Below are positions 28,280 to 37,592 of a stretch of DNA of 64,000 bases, in pieces; positions within the stretch are counted from its first letter, which is position 1; each line of letters begins with the position of its first letter. This DNA comes from Aquificota bacterium (GTDB taxonomy: Bacteria > Thermosulfidibacterota > Thermosulfidibacteria > Thermosulfidibacterales > B14-G1). Location of the stretch: assembly GCA_015486015.1 (NCBI GenBank), contig WFSL01000024.1:62001-126000 (forward strand). Direction: 5' to 3'. The notes beneath the pieces are model-generated. The model made no database searches. It saw nothing but the letters and a program-made list of their open reading frames with translations, and was not told the origin of the DNA. The position numbers and the translations under genes were made by a program.

Positions 28280-30721
28280 ATGAGATATATAAAGTGGTTT
28301 AGAGAGATCGGCATGGATGATCTACCTCTGGTAGGGGGAAAGAACGCCTCGCTGGGGGAAATGTTTCAGGCCCTTTCGCCCAAGGGGATTAACATCCCAG
28401 GTGGATTCGCTATCACAGTAGATGCGTACTGGGACATCCTTGAGCACAATGAGCTCCGAGAAAGGATAATGGAAATATTGGAAGGCCTGGATACTTCCGA
28501 TACTGAGGATCTGGCTGCCAGAGGGAAGAAGGTGAGGGATCTCATCTATTACTCTGACTTCCCCAGGCAACTTACCCAGGAAATAGAGGAGTCTTACAAG
28601 GAGCTATGCCAGGAATACGGACAAGATACGGACGTGGCTGTGAGGTCGTCTGCTACTGCTGAGGATCTTCCGGATGCCTCTTTCGCTGGGCAGCAGGATA
28701 CGTATCTCAATATCAAGGGGGTGGAAAAGGTCATAGATGCATGCAAAAAATGTTTTGCTTCCCTATTCACCAATAGGGCCATATCCTATCGCCATGACAA
28801 GGGATTTGATCAGTTTAGTGTAGGGCTCTCTATAGGGATCCAGAAGATGGTTCGCTCTGATCTTGCCTGCAGTGGCGTTATGTTCACCATAGATACGGAG
28901 AGTGGCTTCAGGGACGTGGTGTACATCACTGCCACTTATGGGTTGGGCGAAGTGTTGGTGCAGGGTGAGGTGAATCCAGACGAATACTATGTATTCAAAC
29001 CTACTCTGGCCCAGGGATATAGGCCTATCATAAGAAAGCAAATGGGAAAGAAACAGGTCAAGATGATCTACTCTGACAAGGTGGGTACCAAGAGCGTCAA
29101 GAAGGTAGCGGTACCGAAGGGAGAGCGGACGCAGTTTGCTTTGAGCGATGAGGAGATCCTTACGCTGGCCAAGTGGGGTGTGATTATTGAGGAGCATTAC
29201 TCCCAAAGGGCAGGGACCCCAAGGCCTATGGATGTGGAATGGGCAAAGGACGGTTTACTCAATGAGCTTTTCATCGTGCAGGCCAGGCCAGAGACGGTCC
29301 ATTCTCAGAGGAGGATGGACGTGATGGAGACTTACCGGCTAACGGAGACGGGGCGTGTGTTGGTGGAGGGCAAGAGTGTTGGGGATAAGATCGGCACTGG
29401 AAAGGTGAGGGTCATCTCGAGCGTAAAGGAGATGCACAGGTTCCAGCCAGGTGAGATCTTGGTCACAGAGATGACAGATCCAGACTGGGAACCCATCATG
29501 AAGTTTGCCTCTGCCATTGTGACGGATAAAGGGGGGAGGACCTGCCATGCAGCTATAGTGAGTCGTGAGATGGGGGTTCCCGCGGTGGTGGGAACAGGGA
29601 ACGCCACTGAGGTACTCAGCACCGGGCAGGATGTGACAGTTTCTTGTGCAGAGGGTGATGTTGGGCGTGTCTATCAGGGTATTTTAAAGTACGATGTGGA
29701 TCGCTTGGATCTTAGGGATATGCCCCGTCCCGATACCCATATTATGATGAACTTAGGCAACCCAGAGGAGGCCTTCAAATACTCGTTTATTCCCAATGAT
29801 GGGGTGGGGCTTGCAAGGTTGGAGTTTATTATCAGTTCCTACATTAAGATCCATCCCTTGGCCCTTGCTTACTTTCACCGCTTGGAAGAGATTGGGGCCT
29901 TGGCAGGGGCCTCCTCTGAGCAGATTGAGGAGCTGAAGAGCACCATAGAGGATCTAACTCAAGGGTATCCCAGGAAGACAGAGTACTTTGTGCGCAAGTT
30001 GGCGGAGGGTGTAGCCACTATAGCTGCGGGTTTTTATCCCAATGATGTGATCGTGAGGATGAGCGACTTCAAGACTAATGAGTACGCCAACCTCATAGGG
30101 GGCTTTTTGTTTGAGCCACATGAGCATAATCCTATGCTCGGTTTCCGTGGGGCCAGCCGCTACTATCACCCCAAGTACAGGGATGGCTTCGCATTGGAGT
30201 GCAAGGCCATGAAGGTAGTGAGGGACGAAATGGGGCTTACCAATGTGAAGCTGATGGTCCCTTTCTGCAGGACCCCTGAAGAGGGTCAAAGGGTGATCAG
30301 GGAGATGGAGAAGAACGGTCTGCGTCAGGGTGAGGGGGGTCTTCAGGTGTACGTTATGTGTGAGCTTCCGGTGAACGTGATTCTGGCGGATGCCTTTTCT
30401 GAGATTTTTGATGGCTTTTCTATAGGGTCTAATGATCTCACCCAGCTGGTTTTGGGGGTAGATAGGGACTCAGAGCTCATAGCCGACATATTTGATGAGA
30501 GGAATGAGGCGGTAAAGCGTATGATTGCCCAGGTAATCGAGGTGGCACATAAACATAATAGAAAGGTGGGCATCTGCGGTCAGGCACCCTCTGATTACCC
30601 TGAGTTTGCCCAGTTCTTAGTGAAGTGTGGCATTGATAGCATATCTCTGAATCCAGATACGGTACTCAAAGGTACCCTTACTATCTTGGAGGCTGAAGGC
30701 AAGCTGGTGTTTGAAAAGTGA
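28280..30721 (+). CDS. ppsA: Phosphoenolpyruvate synthase
   Basis: Makes PEP from pyruvate and ATP (AMP + phosphate released), a gluconeogenic step. The N-terminal ATP-grasp domain starts FREIGMDDLPLVGGKNASLGEM (residue 6 on; cited in part). The phosphohistidine swivel domain has GGRTCHAAIVSREMGVPAVVG near 417, with the catalytic His. The C-terminal PEP/pyruvate barrel has GSNDLTQLVLGVDRD near 719 and the catalytic Cys region VGICGQAPSD near 765. 813 aa is typical. AGGAGGT precedes the ATG. It is convergent with the HD-GYP gene, with one base between stops. Confidence 0.97.
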   Translation: MRYIKWFREIGMDDLPLVGGKNASLGEMFQALSPKGINIPGGFAITVDAYWDILEHNELRERIMEILEGLDTSDTEDLAARGKKVRDLIYYSDFPRQLTQEIEESYKELCQEYGQDTDVAVRSSATAEDLPDASFAGQQDTYLNIKGVEKVIDACKKCFASLFTNRAISYRHDKGFDQFSVGLSIGIQKMVRSDLACSGVMFTIDTESGFRDVVYITATYGLGEVLVQGEVNPDEYYVFKPTLAQGYRPIIRKQMGKKQVKMIYSDKVGTKSVKKVAVPKGERTQFALSDEEILTLAKWGVIIEEHYSQRAGTPRPMDVEWAKDGLLNELFIVQARPETVHSQRRMDVMETYRLTETGRVLVEGKSVGDKIGTGKVRVISSVKEMHRFQPGEILVTEMTDPDWEPIMKFASAIVTDKGGRTCHAAIVSREMGVPAVVGTGNATEVLSTGQDVTVSCAEGDVGRVYQGILKYDVDRLDLRDMPRPDTHIMMNLGNPEEAFKYSFIPNDGVGLARLEFIISSYIKIHPLALAYFHRLEEIGALAGASSEQIEELKSTIEDLTQGYPRKTEYFVRKLAEGVATIAAGFYPNDVIVRMSDFKTNEYANLIGGFLFEPHEHNPMLGFRGASRYYHPKYRDGFALECKAMKVVRDEMGLTNVKLMVPFCRTPEEGQRVIREMEKNGLRQGEGGLQVYVMCELPVNVILADAFSEIFDGFSIGSNDLTQLVLGVDRDSELIADIFDERNEAVKRMIAQVIEVAHKHNRKVGICGQAPSDYPEFAQFLVKCGIDSISLNPDTVLKGTLTILEAEGKLVFEK

Positions 30722-30722
30722 T

Positions 30723-31874
30723 TCAACGTGGTGGTAGCTTCTCTGTCCTTCTCTCTCCTTCGGAAGCGTCTGTGTATTTCTCCTTGGTAGCGAGAATCTC
30801 CTCAAGGGCCTTGAAGAATGCCTTTACCACAAGGGGGTCGAAGTGCTTTCCCTTTGCCTCCTTGATGATGCCGAGTACCTCTTCTATCTTTATGGCGGGC
30901 CTGTAAGCCCGTGGGGAAGTGCATGCGTCGAAAAAGTCGGCTAAGCTACAGATTCTCCCCTCCAGCGGGATCTCTTTACCCTTGAGGTTATGGGGATACC
31001 CGCTACCATCCCACCGTTCGTGGTGGGTAAGGGCCAATGTTTCTGCCATTTTTAGAACGGGGTGCTCTGAGCCAGAAAGGATCTTGGCCCCAATGATAGT
31101 GTGTTTTTTCATGATTTCGAACTCTTCGGGGCTGAGGGGACCCCTCTTCAGCAGAATGCCATCGGGTATGCCGATCTTTCCCACATCATGCATAGGGGAG
31201 GCATAAAATATCTCCTTCTGTTTTTCTGGAGGTAGCCCTATCTCCCTGGCCAGGATCCTGCAATAGTGGCTCATCCTTTGGATGTGGGCCCCCGTCTCGT
31301 CGTCCCTGAATTCGGCTGCCCTACCAAGGCGATGTATGATCTCTAAATAGGCCTCATCCAATTTCTCATAGGCCCTCTGGAGTTCCTGGGTCCTCTTTGC
31401 CACCTCTGCTTCGAGGATGTTTCTCATACCCTCCAGGTACTCGTTGTATGCCTTTACCTTCAGTAGGTTTTTTAAGCGAAGGGTGAGCTCAACCCGGTCT
31501 ATGGGTTTCACCAAGTACTCATCTGCCCCGGCCTCCAAGCCCTTCAGCCTCGATTCCCTGTCCCCCAATGCAGTGACCATTACAACAGGGGTGTTAGCCA
31601 GTGCTCTTTGTGCCTTCACTGCTTCGCACACCTGGAACCCGCTTATATCCGGGAGCATAACATCTAAGAGGATGATGCTGGGCTTCTCTTGTTGAGCCTT
31701 TTCTATCCCTTCTTTCCCAGTGGAGGCAGTGAGGACGCCGTATCCTAACTGCTTGAGTGTTGCCTCCAATACCATGAGGTTCATGGGATCATCGTCCACC
31801 ACGAGTATCTTTGGCTCATGGTTCATCTCCATCCCCCACTCGTATGAACGATGGGACCTCTCCTTATGCTCCAT
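30723..31874 (-). CDS. Response regulator with HD-GYP output domain
   Basis: Two-component receiver fused to a cyclic-di-GMP phosphodiesterase-type domain, 383 aa. The receiver (residues 22-140) has VDDDPMNL, the phospho-Asp in ILLDVMLPD and the Lys in LVKPID. A coiled-coil linker (150-180) leads to the HD-GYP domain, with MHDVGKIGIPD near 228 and HHERWDGSGYP near 290. All catalytic residues are kept, so it should hydrolyse c-di-GMP in response to phosphorylation. The start is uncertain: ATGs at residues 15 and 17 are also possible and none has a clear ribosome binding site. No histidine kinase is adjacent. Confidence 0.92.
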   Translation of the reverse strand: MEHKERSHRSYEWGMEMNHEPKILVVDDDPMNLMVLEATLKQLGYGVLTASTGKEGIEKAQQEKPSIILLDVMLPDISGFQVCEAVKAQRALANTPVVMVTALGDRESRLKGLEAGADEYLVKPIDRVELTLRLKNLLKVKAYNEYLEGMRNILEAEVAKRTQELQRAYEKLDEAYLEIIHRLGRAAEFRDDETGAHIQRMSHYCRILAREIGLPPEKQKEIFYASPMHDVGKIGIPDGILLKRGPLSPEEFEIMKKHTIIGAKILSGSEHPVLKMAETLALTHHERWDGSGYPHNLKGKEIPLEGRICSLADFFDACTSPRAYRPAIKIEEVLGIIKEAKGKHFDPLVVKAFFKALEEILATKEKYTDASEGERRTEKLPPR

Positions 31875-32206
31875 GGGTTTCTTTTTAATCTTATCACCTC
31901 TTCCCCCTCAATCTGAGCCTCCTTTAATTATTTCAGAGGGCCCTATTCCTTCAACCCAAATCGGGGCGGTGTTCTCCTTTCTTTCGTAGGGGTCTCAATC
32001 GCAGCGGAGGGGACCGGATCTATTTTGACTCATTTTTATATATTAATAACAAAAAGGGAGGTGAGCTTAGTCCGGTCTAAATAGGATAAATTGAGTGGGA
32101 GTGTGAACACAAATTACACATTTTCCCCCAATTGCCAACTGTTGTTTATGTTGTTATAGGAATGAAACCGTTTAAAGGATGGAATGGGATTACGTAAGGG
32201 GACGTT
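31875..32206. other. Divergent intergenic region between two response regulators
   Basis: 332 AT-rich bases. I see a likely promoter for the NarL-type gene at 32132-32160, a TTGACT with poor -10 options near 32026, and no operator repeats I can defend. No gene or RNA is evident. Confidence 0.4.
32132..32160 (+). promoter_or_regulatory. Candidate promoter of the NarL-type regulator
   Basis: TTGCCA (32132-32137), 17 bp spacer, TATAGG (32155-32160), 46 bp before the ATG. Confidence 0.4.
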
Positions 32207-32851
32207 ATGATTAAAGTGATAATAGTAGATGATCACACCTTGTTTAGGGAAGGACTTAGAAGAATGCTTCAGTTGGAGGATGACATTGAGGTAGTGGGAG
32301 AGGCAGAGGAGGGACTCAAGGCTTTAGGTTTAGCAAAGGTTTATCATCCTGATGTGGCTTTTATAGATATTGCCCTTCCAGGGCTCAATGGTTTGAAGGT
32401 GACCAAGCTTATCAAGGAATCTTTTCCCGATATTAAGGTAATCATCCTTTCTGTTTATGAGCGCATAGATTATATAAGAGATGCTCAGAAATTTGGGGCC
32501 TCTGCTTACCTGGATAAGGATGTTTCTTCTCAGGTGCTTCTGGATGTTTTGAGAAGGGTTGCAAAAGGGGAGACCTACTTTCCTCAGCTTGGTGAGGCCA
32601 GGGGAAAGAGGAAGGGGTTAACGCCGAGGGAGAAGGAAGTGGTGAAGTTTATCGCATTGGGTAAGACCAGTAAGGAGATTGCTCAGATATTGGGTCTTAG
32701 TGTAAAGACAGTGAACACTCATAGAAACAACATTATGAGGAAGTTGGAGGTGAGGAACGCTGCAGGTCTGGTGAGGTATGCGTTGTTCTCCGGGCTGGTT
32801 ACCCCCTTCGACCTGGGGGACGAGCAAGAATACGAAAGAAGGCGCAAGTAG
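32207..32851 (+). CDS. NarL/FixJ-family response regulator
   Basis: DNA-binding two-component regulator, 214 aa. The receiver domain (residues 1-118) has IVDDHTLFREGL, the phospho-Asp in VAFIDIALPG and the conserved Lys in YLDKDVS. The LuxR-type helix-turn-helix (about 140-200) reads LTPREKEVVKFIALGKTSKE and then KTVNTHRNNIMRKL. AAGGGGA lies before the ATG. Target genes and the sensor kinase are not evident. It is followed after 143 bp by the GAF protein gene; the two may act in one circuit, which is inference. Confidence 0.93.
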   Translation: MIKVIIVDDHTLFREGLRRMLQLEDDIEVVGEAEEGLKALGLAKVYHPDVAFIDIALPGLNGLKVTKLIKESFPDIKVIILSVYERIDYIRDAQKFGASAYLDKDVSSQVLLDVLRRVAKGETYFPQLGEARGKRKGLTPREKEVVKFIALGKTSKEIAQILGLSVKTVNTHRNNIMRKLEVRNAAGLVRYALFSGLVTPFDLGDEQEYERRRK

Positions 32852-32994
32852 CGTTCCTTTTATTTACGCCCTGCATCTGGTTGCCGGCTATCGTGTTAAC
32901 TTGAGGAAGTGGAGAACCCTATAGGTTACTCCATTGACACCCTACGATAGTTCCCCTTAGTATAAAGGCACATTTCTGGCTTTTAGGGGAAGGG

Positions 32995-34335
32995 ATGCTT
33001 TTCGGAGAAGAGTTCCAAGAGATCATTGAGTTGATTAGCAACACCTTGAGTGCCTTTACAACAACCTTTTTCTTGGTAAAGGACCAAAAGCTGGTCCTGG
33101 TAGCCCACCACTCCTTAAGCCAATGGATGAGGTCACCTCTGGCAGTGGATATGGCGGATGCAGGGGTTTTGGCACTCGCCTTGGAGAAAGGGTCTTTTGT
33201 TTCAAGTCATGTGGACAGGCAAGCCTATGAAATCCCTTACTATGATAGTGAGGAGGGTATAAAAGCCTTTATGGCTGTTCAGGTAGATGGGGGAAAGGGT
33301 CTGCTGTGTGTGGATTCTAAGCGTAGTTACAGCTTTACAGAGAAGCACCAGAAGCTGCTCCAGCAGTTTTCCTCTTTTTTGGGCCGCCTCCTTAATAGGG
33401 TGCGTTCACTGAGACCTAAGCTATTGGAAAGTGGGAAGTATCTCCTTCTCACTGAGATGGTACAGCGCTTGGTGCCTCCCCCTTCGGGGTTTGAAGAGCT
33501 TCAGGCCGCCTTTTCTCAGATTGTTCAGGAGATGGGCGTTGAGGAGGCGATGGTGCTCTTAGAGAGCAATGGTGCGTTCACAGTGGCCTTGAGTCATGGT
33601 TCCCTCTCTACAGAGCGTCTCCATTCTGACCTTTCTATCCAGAATACCCCATGGCAGAAGGTGTGGACCACTGGAGACCCCTTAGTAGTGAGGGACCCGA
33701 GGGGTGTTCCTTACATAGTGGGGCTTCGGAAAGATGCATGTTCTTCTCTGCTTGTTGTACCTATGAAAGGCGTCTCTGGTATGCTTGGGATGGCATCGAA
33801 GGACCCAAGGGGGCTCACTGTTGAGGTACTGGATCTGGCCACACTGCTTTCCACCCTTTTGGAGATGGCTGTGAGAGAGCTGAAGGGCAAACCTCATAGG
33901 TCTATGGCCCTCAACTCTTTGGATTTCTTTCGTGGCCTGGAGACGGCACTTGAGGAGGCTACTTTCACAGGCGCATCTGTGCTATTGGTGGGGTGCAGGG
34001 TGAAGAACCTGGAGGATTTAGACAAAAAATGGGGCCTTAAGGAGTCTGAGGAGTTGCTCAGGGAACTCCAGGATGAGTTTGTTCGAAATCTTGGCGCCCC
34101 TGTTTGTCTATTTAGGGGACATGTCCTTATGGGTTACAAGGTTCATAGAGACAGAAAAAGGTTGGAGGCTGAAGGAAAGGCCATGGAGAAGAATCTGCCA
34201 CTTAACGGGAGCAAGGCCGTCGTAAGGGTGGTTTGGAGGCTCTCCTCTCCTTCCCGCAGGGTGAAGGGTGAGGATTTGATTATGGATATGCTAAGGGAGC
34301 TCCACTCCACTAAGGGCATCTTGGGGCTCAGGTGA
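32995..34335 (+). CDS. GAF-domain protein with degenerate GGDEF-like C-terminus
   Basis: 446 aa soluble signalling-type protein. Two GAF-like ligand domains occupy about residues 8-135 and 160-300. From about 308 (SLDFFRGLETALEEA) the predicted fold resembles a diguanylate cyclase, but the place of the GGDEF loop reads CLFRGHVLMGYK, without the active-site residues, so no cyclase activity is expected. It has no receiver, kinase or membrane segment. Its stop overlaps the mreB start (TGATG), so the two are translationally coupled. That suggests the protein senses a small ligand and acts with MreB, by inference only. A TTGACA lies at 32934 but no well-spaced -10 follows. Confidence 0.7.
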   Translation: MLFGEEFQEIIELISNTLSAFTTTFFLVKDQKLVLVAHHSLSQWMRSPLAVDMADAGVLALALEKGSFVSSHVDRQAYEIPYYDSEEGIKAFMAVQVDGGKGLLCVDSKRSYSFTEKHQKLLQQFSSFLGRLLNRVRSLRPKLLESGKYLLLTEMVQRLVPPPSGFEELQAAFSQIVQEMGVEEAMVLLESNGAFTVALSHGSLSTERLHSDLSIQNTPWQKVWTTGDPLVVRDPRGVPYIVGLRKDACSSLLVVPMKGVSGMLGMASKDPRGLTVEVLDLATLLSTLLEMAVRELKGKPHRSMALNSLDFFRGLETALEEATFTGASVLLVGCRVKNLEDLDKKWGLKESEELLRELQDEFVRNLGAPVCLFRGHVLMGYKVHRDRKRLEAEGKAMEKNLPLNGSKAVVRVVWRLSSPSRRVKGEDLIMDMLRELHSTKGILGLR

Positions 34336-35372
34336 TGGGGTTTTTATCAAGAATTGTGGAGAGGTTTTCTATCCCATCATCGAGAGATCTGGCAATGGAT
34401 CTGGGTACGGCTAATACCCTCATATATGTGAAAGGTGAGGGTATTGTGCTGAATGAACCCTCCTTTATCGCTATCAACATCCAGACAGGCTCCATCCATG
34501 CGGTGGGAATGGAGGCCAAGGTCATGTGGGGCCGGGCACCTAAGGAGATCAAGATTCACCGTCCCATAAGAGATGGGGTTATAAATGATATGGAGCCTGC
34601 ACAGCTTATGATTAAGCACTTTATTAGTAAAAGCCTCTCTCGAGTGAGGATTCTGAAGCCTCGTTTTGCAATTTGTGTCCCCTCTGGCATCACCCAGGTT
34701 GAGATGAAAGCGGTTATAGATGCCGCGCTTCAATGTGGTGCAAGGAAGGTTTACCTCATTGAGGAGCCTATGGCTGCTGCCATTGGTGCTGGGCTGGAAG
34801 TGGAAAGGCCCCAGGGGTTCATGGTGGTGGATATAGGGGGTGGTACCACAGACGTGGCTGTAATATCCATGGGTGCTGTGGCTAACAGCCAATCAGCAAG
34901 GGTGGCTGGGGATGAGATGGACAAGGCCATTGTGCAGTATGTAAAGGAGCATCACCATATGATCATTGGGGATTTGGAGGCTGAGGAGGTGAAGATCCAG
35001 GTGGGCTCTGTCTACCCCCAGGGTGAGGATTCATATCCAGTTAGGGGAAGGGACCTGGTGAGGGGGGTGCCAAGGGAGATCCATATCACTGGAAGCCAGG
35101 TGGCCGAGGCCATAAAGGAACCCCTCCATCAAATACTGGATATCATCAGGGAGGTCTTTGATGAAACCAGCCCTGAACTCCAGTCAGATATTCATAGAGG
35201 CGGCATCTTTCTTACCGGCGGTGGATCCCTGATTCAAGGGATGGATCGGTACATTGAAGAGTGCATAGGAGTGCCTGTGAGAAAGGTGGAGGATCCGCTC
35301 ACCAGTGTGGTGAAGGGGGCTGGCAGGGCATTAGAGGAGTTTAAGCGTTTTAGGAACGCCTTCATTGCTTAG
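34335..35372 (+). CDS. mreB: Actin-like rod-shape protein MreB
   Basis: Membrane-associated bacterial actin that guides lateral wall synthesis, 345 aa. Nucleotide-site motifs are [13 protein letters not shown] (phosphate 1), [16 protein letters not shown] (phosphate 2) and [13 protein letters not shown] (adenosine). [13 protein letters not shown] and [13 protein letters not shown] are typical of MreB. The ATG overlaps the stop of the GAF gene by one base (a GTG three bases earlier is also possible). mreC, mreD and rodA, the usual followers, are absent; the next gene, nth, is convergent and overlaps by 4 bp. It may be a second MreB paralogue. Confidence 0.95.
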   Translation: MGFLSRIVERFSIPSSRDLAMDLGTANTLIYVKGEGIVLNEPSFIAINIQTGSIHAVGMEAKVMWGRAPKEIKIHRPIRDGVINDMEPAQLMIKHFISKSLSRVRILKPRFAICVPSGITQVEMKAVIDAALQCGARKVYLIEEPMAAAIGAGLEVERPQGFMVVDIGGGTTDVAVISMGAVANSQSARVAGDEMDKAIVQYVKEHHHMIIGDLEAEEVKIQVGSVYPQGEDSYPVRGRDLVRGVPREIHITGSQVAEAIKEPLHQILDIIREVFDETSPELQSDIHRGGIFLTGGGSLIQGMDRYIEECIGVPVRKVEDPLTSVVKGAGRALEEFKRFRNAFIA

Positions 35373-36022
35373 CGATGGCGATTCACCCCTATCTTGGGGC
35401 ATATATCCTCCAAAGGGCAGCGGCTGCAGAAGGGCGATAGTGGTCTGCACACATTTTGGCCGAATGCTACTAATAGGTCATTGATCCTCTGCCAATACGG
35501 GGATGGAAGTTTCTTCCTCAGGGCCATCTCAGTCTCTTCAGGGGAGCAGGTCTTTACATATCCCCATCTATTACAAATCCTGTGTACATGGGTGTCTACG
35601 CATATGCCTTGGCTATTGAAGCCTCGGGTAAGTACCAGGTTGGCTGTCTTCCTCCCTACCCCTGGAAGCCTCAGCAGATCCTCTATCTTATGGGGTACCC
35701 TTCCCTGGTACTCGCTTAGGAGAATGCGGCATATCTCTTTAATGTTATTCGCCTTGGTTCTGTAGAATCCTACAGGGTAGATGGCCTGGATGATCTGTTC
35801 CTTAGAAAGCTTCATCATCTCTTGAGGGGATGTTGCTAAGCTGTAAAGCCTCTGGGAAGCCTCCTTAGCGGTTTTATCTTGTGTCCTCAGGCTGAGGATA
35901 CAGGATATCAGTACTTTGAAGGGGTCCTTTCCCTTTCTGGCCATTTCGGTAACCATGGGCTCCTGCCACTCATGGTACTTCCCCTCCAAGACTTCTATGG
36001 CCCTGTGGATGTCAAAACCCAT
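35369..36022 (-). CDS. nth: Endonuclease III (base-excision DNA glycosylase)
   Basis: Removes oxidised pyrimidines and cleaves the abasic site, 217 aa. The helix-hairpin-helix [16 protein letters not shown] contains the catalytic Lys near residue 125, with the catalytic Asp in [10 protein letters not shown]. The four iron-sulfur Cys are spaced C-x6-C-x2-C-x5-C in [17 protein letters not shown] at the C-terminus. It lies 6 bp downstream of rsmE on the same strand and overlaps the convergent mreB by 4 bp. Confidence 0.96.
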   Translation of the reverse strand: MGFDIHRAIEVLEGKYHEWQEPMVTEMARKGKDPFKVLISCILSLRTQDKTAKEASQRLYSLATSPQEMMKLSKEQIIQAIYPVGFYRTKANNIKEICRILLSEYQGRVPHKIEDLLRLPGVGRKTANLVLTRGFNSQGICVDTHVHRICNRWGYVKTCSPEETEMALRKKLPSPYWQRINDLLVAFGQNVCRPLSPFCSRCPLEDICPKIGVNRHR

Positions 36023-36028
36023 CGCCCT

Positions 36029-36706
36029 CTATCCCCAGAGCAGCAATGCAGATCCCACTACCGCTGCTGTCTCTGCCCTTAGGATCCTCGGACCCAGGGT
36101 GACGGTCACAAAGCCTTTGGCCTTTAGCAACTCTACTTCCTCCATTTCCCATCCGCCCTCTGGACCTACTACCAGGGCTTGAGGGCCCTGGGTGAGCCCT
36201 CTTGGAAGCCTGCGCCCCTTTTCTCCTTCCCAGAGCATCCATCCTCTTCCCTCGATCAGATTCAGGGCCCTGGGAGGGTGAATCTGGGGAAGGATAGTCC
36301 CACCGCACTGTTTTAGTGCCTCCTTCGCAATGGCTATCCATCTCTCTACCTTTGGGGCCCTGGGTGGTGGGAGGCCTCTTTTGGTGATCACAGGTACGAT
36401 CTCGGCTACCCCCAATTCAGTGGCCTTCTGAATCACAAAAGCCATCTTGTCTCTCTTGAGAAGTGCCATGTAGAGGGTAAGTCTTACAAGGGGTTCTCTC
36501 TCTGCTGTCCATCCTACCTCTTGGATCCTCAATGCTCCAGAGGCCATTAGGCAACCCCTTCCTTCCCTACCCTTGCCGTCTAACACAATTACCTTCTCAC
36601 CGGGCACCACCCTTCTCACCTTGAGGTGGTGGGATTCCTCCGGAGGGAGAGTTAACTCCTCTCCAGGGGATGGAATATTCTCTACCATTACCCTAACCAC
36701 AGACAA
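36029..36706 (-). CDS. rsmE: 16S rRNA (uracil-1498-N3)-methyltransferase
   Basis: SPOUT-class RNA methyltransferase, 225 aa. An N-terminal PUA-like domain (HHLKVRRVVPGEKVIVLDGKG, cited in part) precedes the knotted SAM domain. The latter has LLKRDKMAFVIQKATELGV near residue 83 and the family signature VVGPEGGWEMEE near 175 followed by LGPRILRAETAAVVG. Its gene is upstream of nth with a 6 bp gap, and comF lies 104 bp further upstream on the same strand. Confidence 0.95.
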   Translation of the reverse strand: MSVVRVMVENIPSPGEELTLPPEESHHLKVRRVVPGEKVIVLDGKGREGRGCLMASGALRIQEVGWTAEREPLVRLTLYMALLKRDKMAFVIQKATELGVAEIVPVITKRGLPPPRAPKVERWIAIAKEALKQCGGTILPQIHPPRALNLIEGRGWMLWEGEKGRRLPRGLTQGPQALVVGPEGGWEMEEVELLKAKGFVTVTLGPRILRAETAAVVGSALLLWG

Positions 36707-36810
36707 AATATCCCTTCCACCTCCGCCCTGTTGTGTCTGCTTCGCCTCTCCACTTTCTGGGAAGCCTTTCCAATGCCCCTTGGCTTTCCTCTCATGGGGT
36801 GGATGTCTTG

Positions 36811-37542
36811 CTAATCCTTGGTATCATACATTTTCTCCACCCGGGCCAGGACCAGAAGATGGACCTCCAATGCCCCGCCCTTTTCCAAGGTTCTCCCTAT
36901 CTCTGAGGCGGTGGCAAGGGTAGTGGCTACATCGTCGACTATTATGATCCTCTTTCCCCTCACTTCTCCCTTTAAGGCAAAGGCCCCCTTAATATTCTTC
37001 TTCCTCTCCCGGAATGACGACCCTCTCTGGGGAGAGGTATGCCGGATCCTCTTTACTGCCTCCTCCACAGGAACTGAGAGAAGCTTTCCTGCCAGGCTGC
37101 TTAAGAGGGCGGATTGGTTAAACTCCCTTGTCCATTTCCTCCTCCAGTGGAGTGGCACAGGTACCACGAGATGGGGAGATATTGCCTCTATCTTTTCCTT
37201 TTTAGCCTCCATTGCAGAGATGAAGAGCTCCCTTATCAGCTTCCAAGCGCGATAGCTTCTCCCAAACTTCCAGGAATGAAGTACCTCCTTCAGGGGCGAT
37301 CGGTAGGGGTAGAGGGCGATCACCGAATCCAGATGCAGCCTCTTGTCGACGCATGAACCGCAGATGGGCACATCCTGCGGATATGGTAAGCCACAGCGTT
37401 CGCAGCTCCCATCCACAATCTGAATCTTTCTCAAGCATTGGGGGCATAACAGGGATGGAGACGGAACGCCGCACCCCCGACACCGGGAGAGGAGGAACCA
37501 TCCCACTAAGGGGAGCGAGTTGATAAACCCTTTGCCTCTCAT
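36811..37542 (-). CDS. comF: ComF-family phosphoribosyltransferase-like protein
   Basis: About 243 aa. The N-terminal double zinc-ribbon shows CRGCGVPSPSLLCPQC and CERCGLPYPQDVPICGSC (residues 20-65). The C-terminal type I PRTase fold has the pyrophosphate-binding loop RIIIVDDVATTLATASE near 200. The family is needed for DNA uptake in naturally competent bacteria (ComFC), where it works with comFA and com pilins. The nearby pilNOPQ genes make competence possible but do not prove it. A TTG at 37548 and the ATG at 37542 are both possible starts; neither has a clear ribosome binding site. Confidence 0.85.
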   Translation of the reverse strand: MRGKGFINSLPLVGWFLLSRCRGCGVPSPSLLCPQCLRKIQIVDGSCERCGLPYPQDVPICGSCVDKRLHLDSVIALYPYRSPLKEVLHSWKFGRSYRAWKLIRELFISAMEAKKEKIEAISPHLVVPVPLHWRRKWTREFNQSALLSSLAGKLLSVPVEEAVKRIRHTSPQRGSSFRERKKNIKGAFALKGEVRGKRIIIVDDVATTLATASEIGRTLEKGGALEVHLLVLARVEKMYDTKD

Positions 37543-37592
37543 GTTCAATAGATTTATAACAAAACCGAGTAGCTCTCCAAGGGAGGAGGTTT

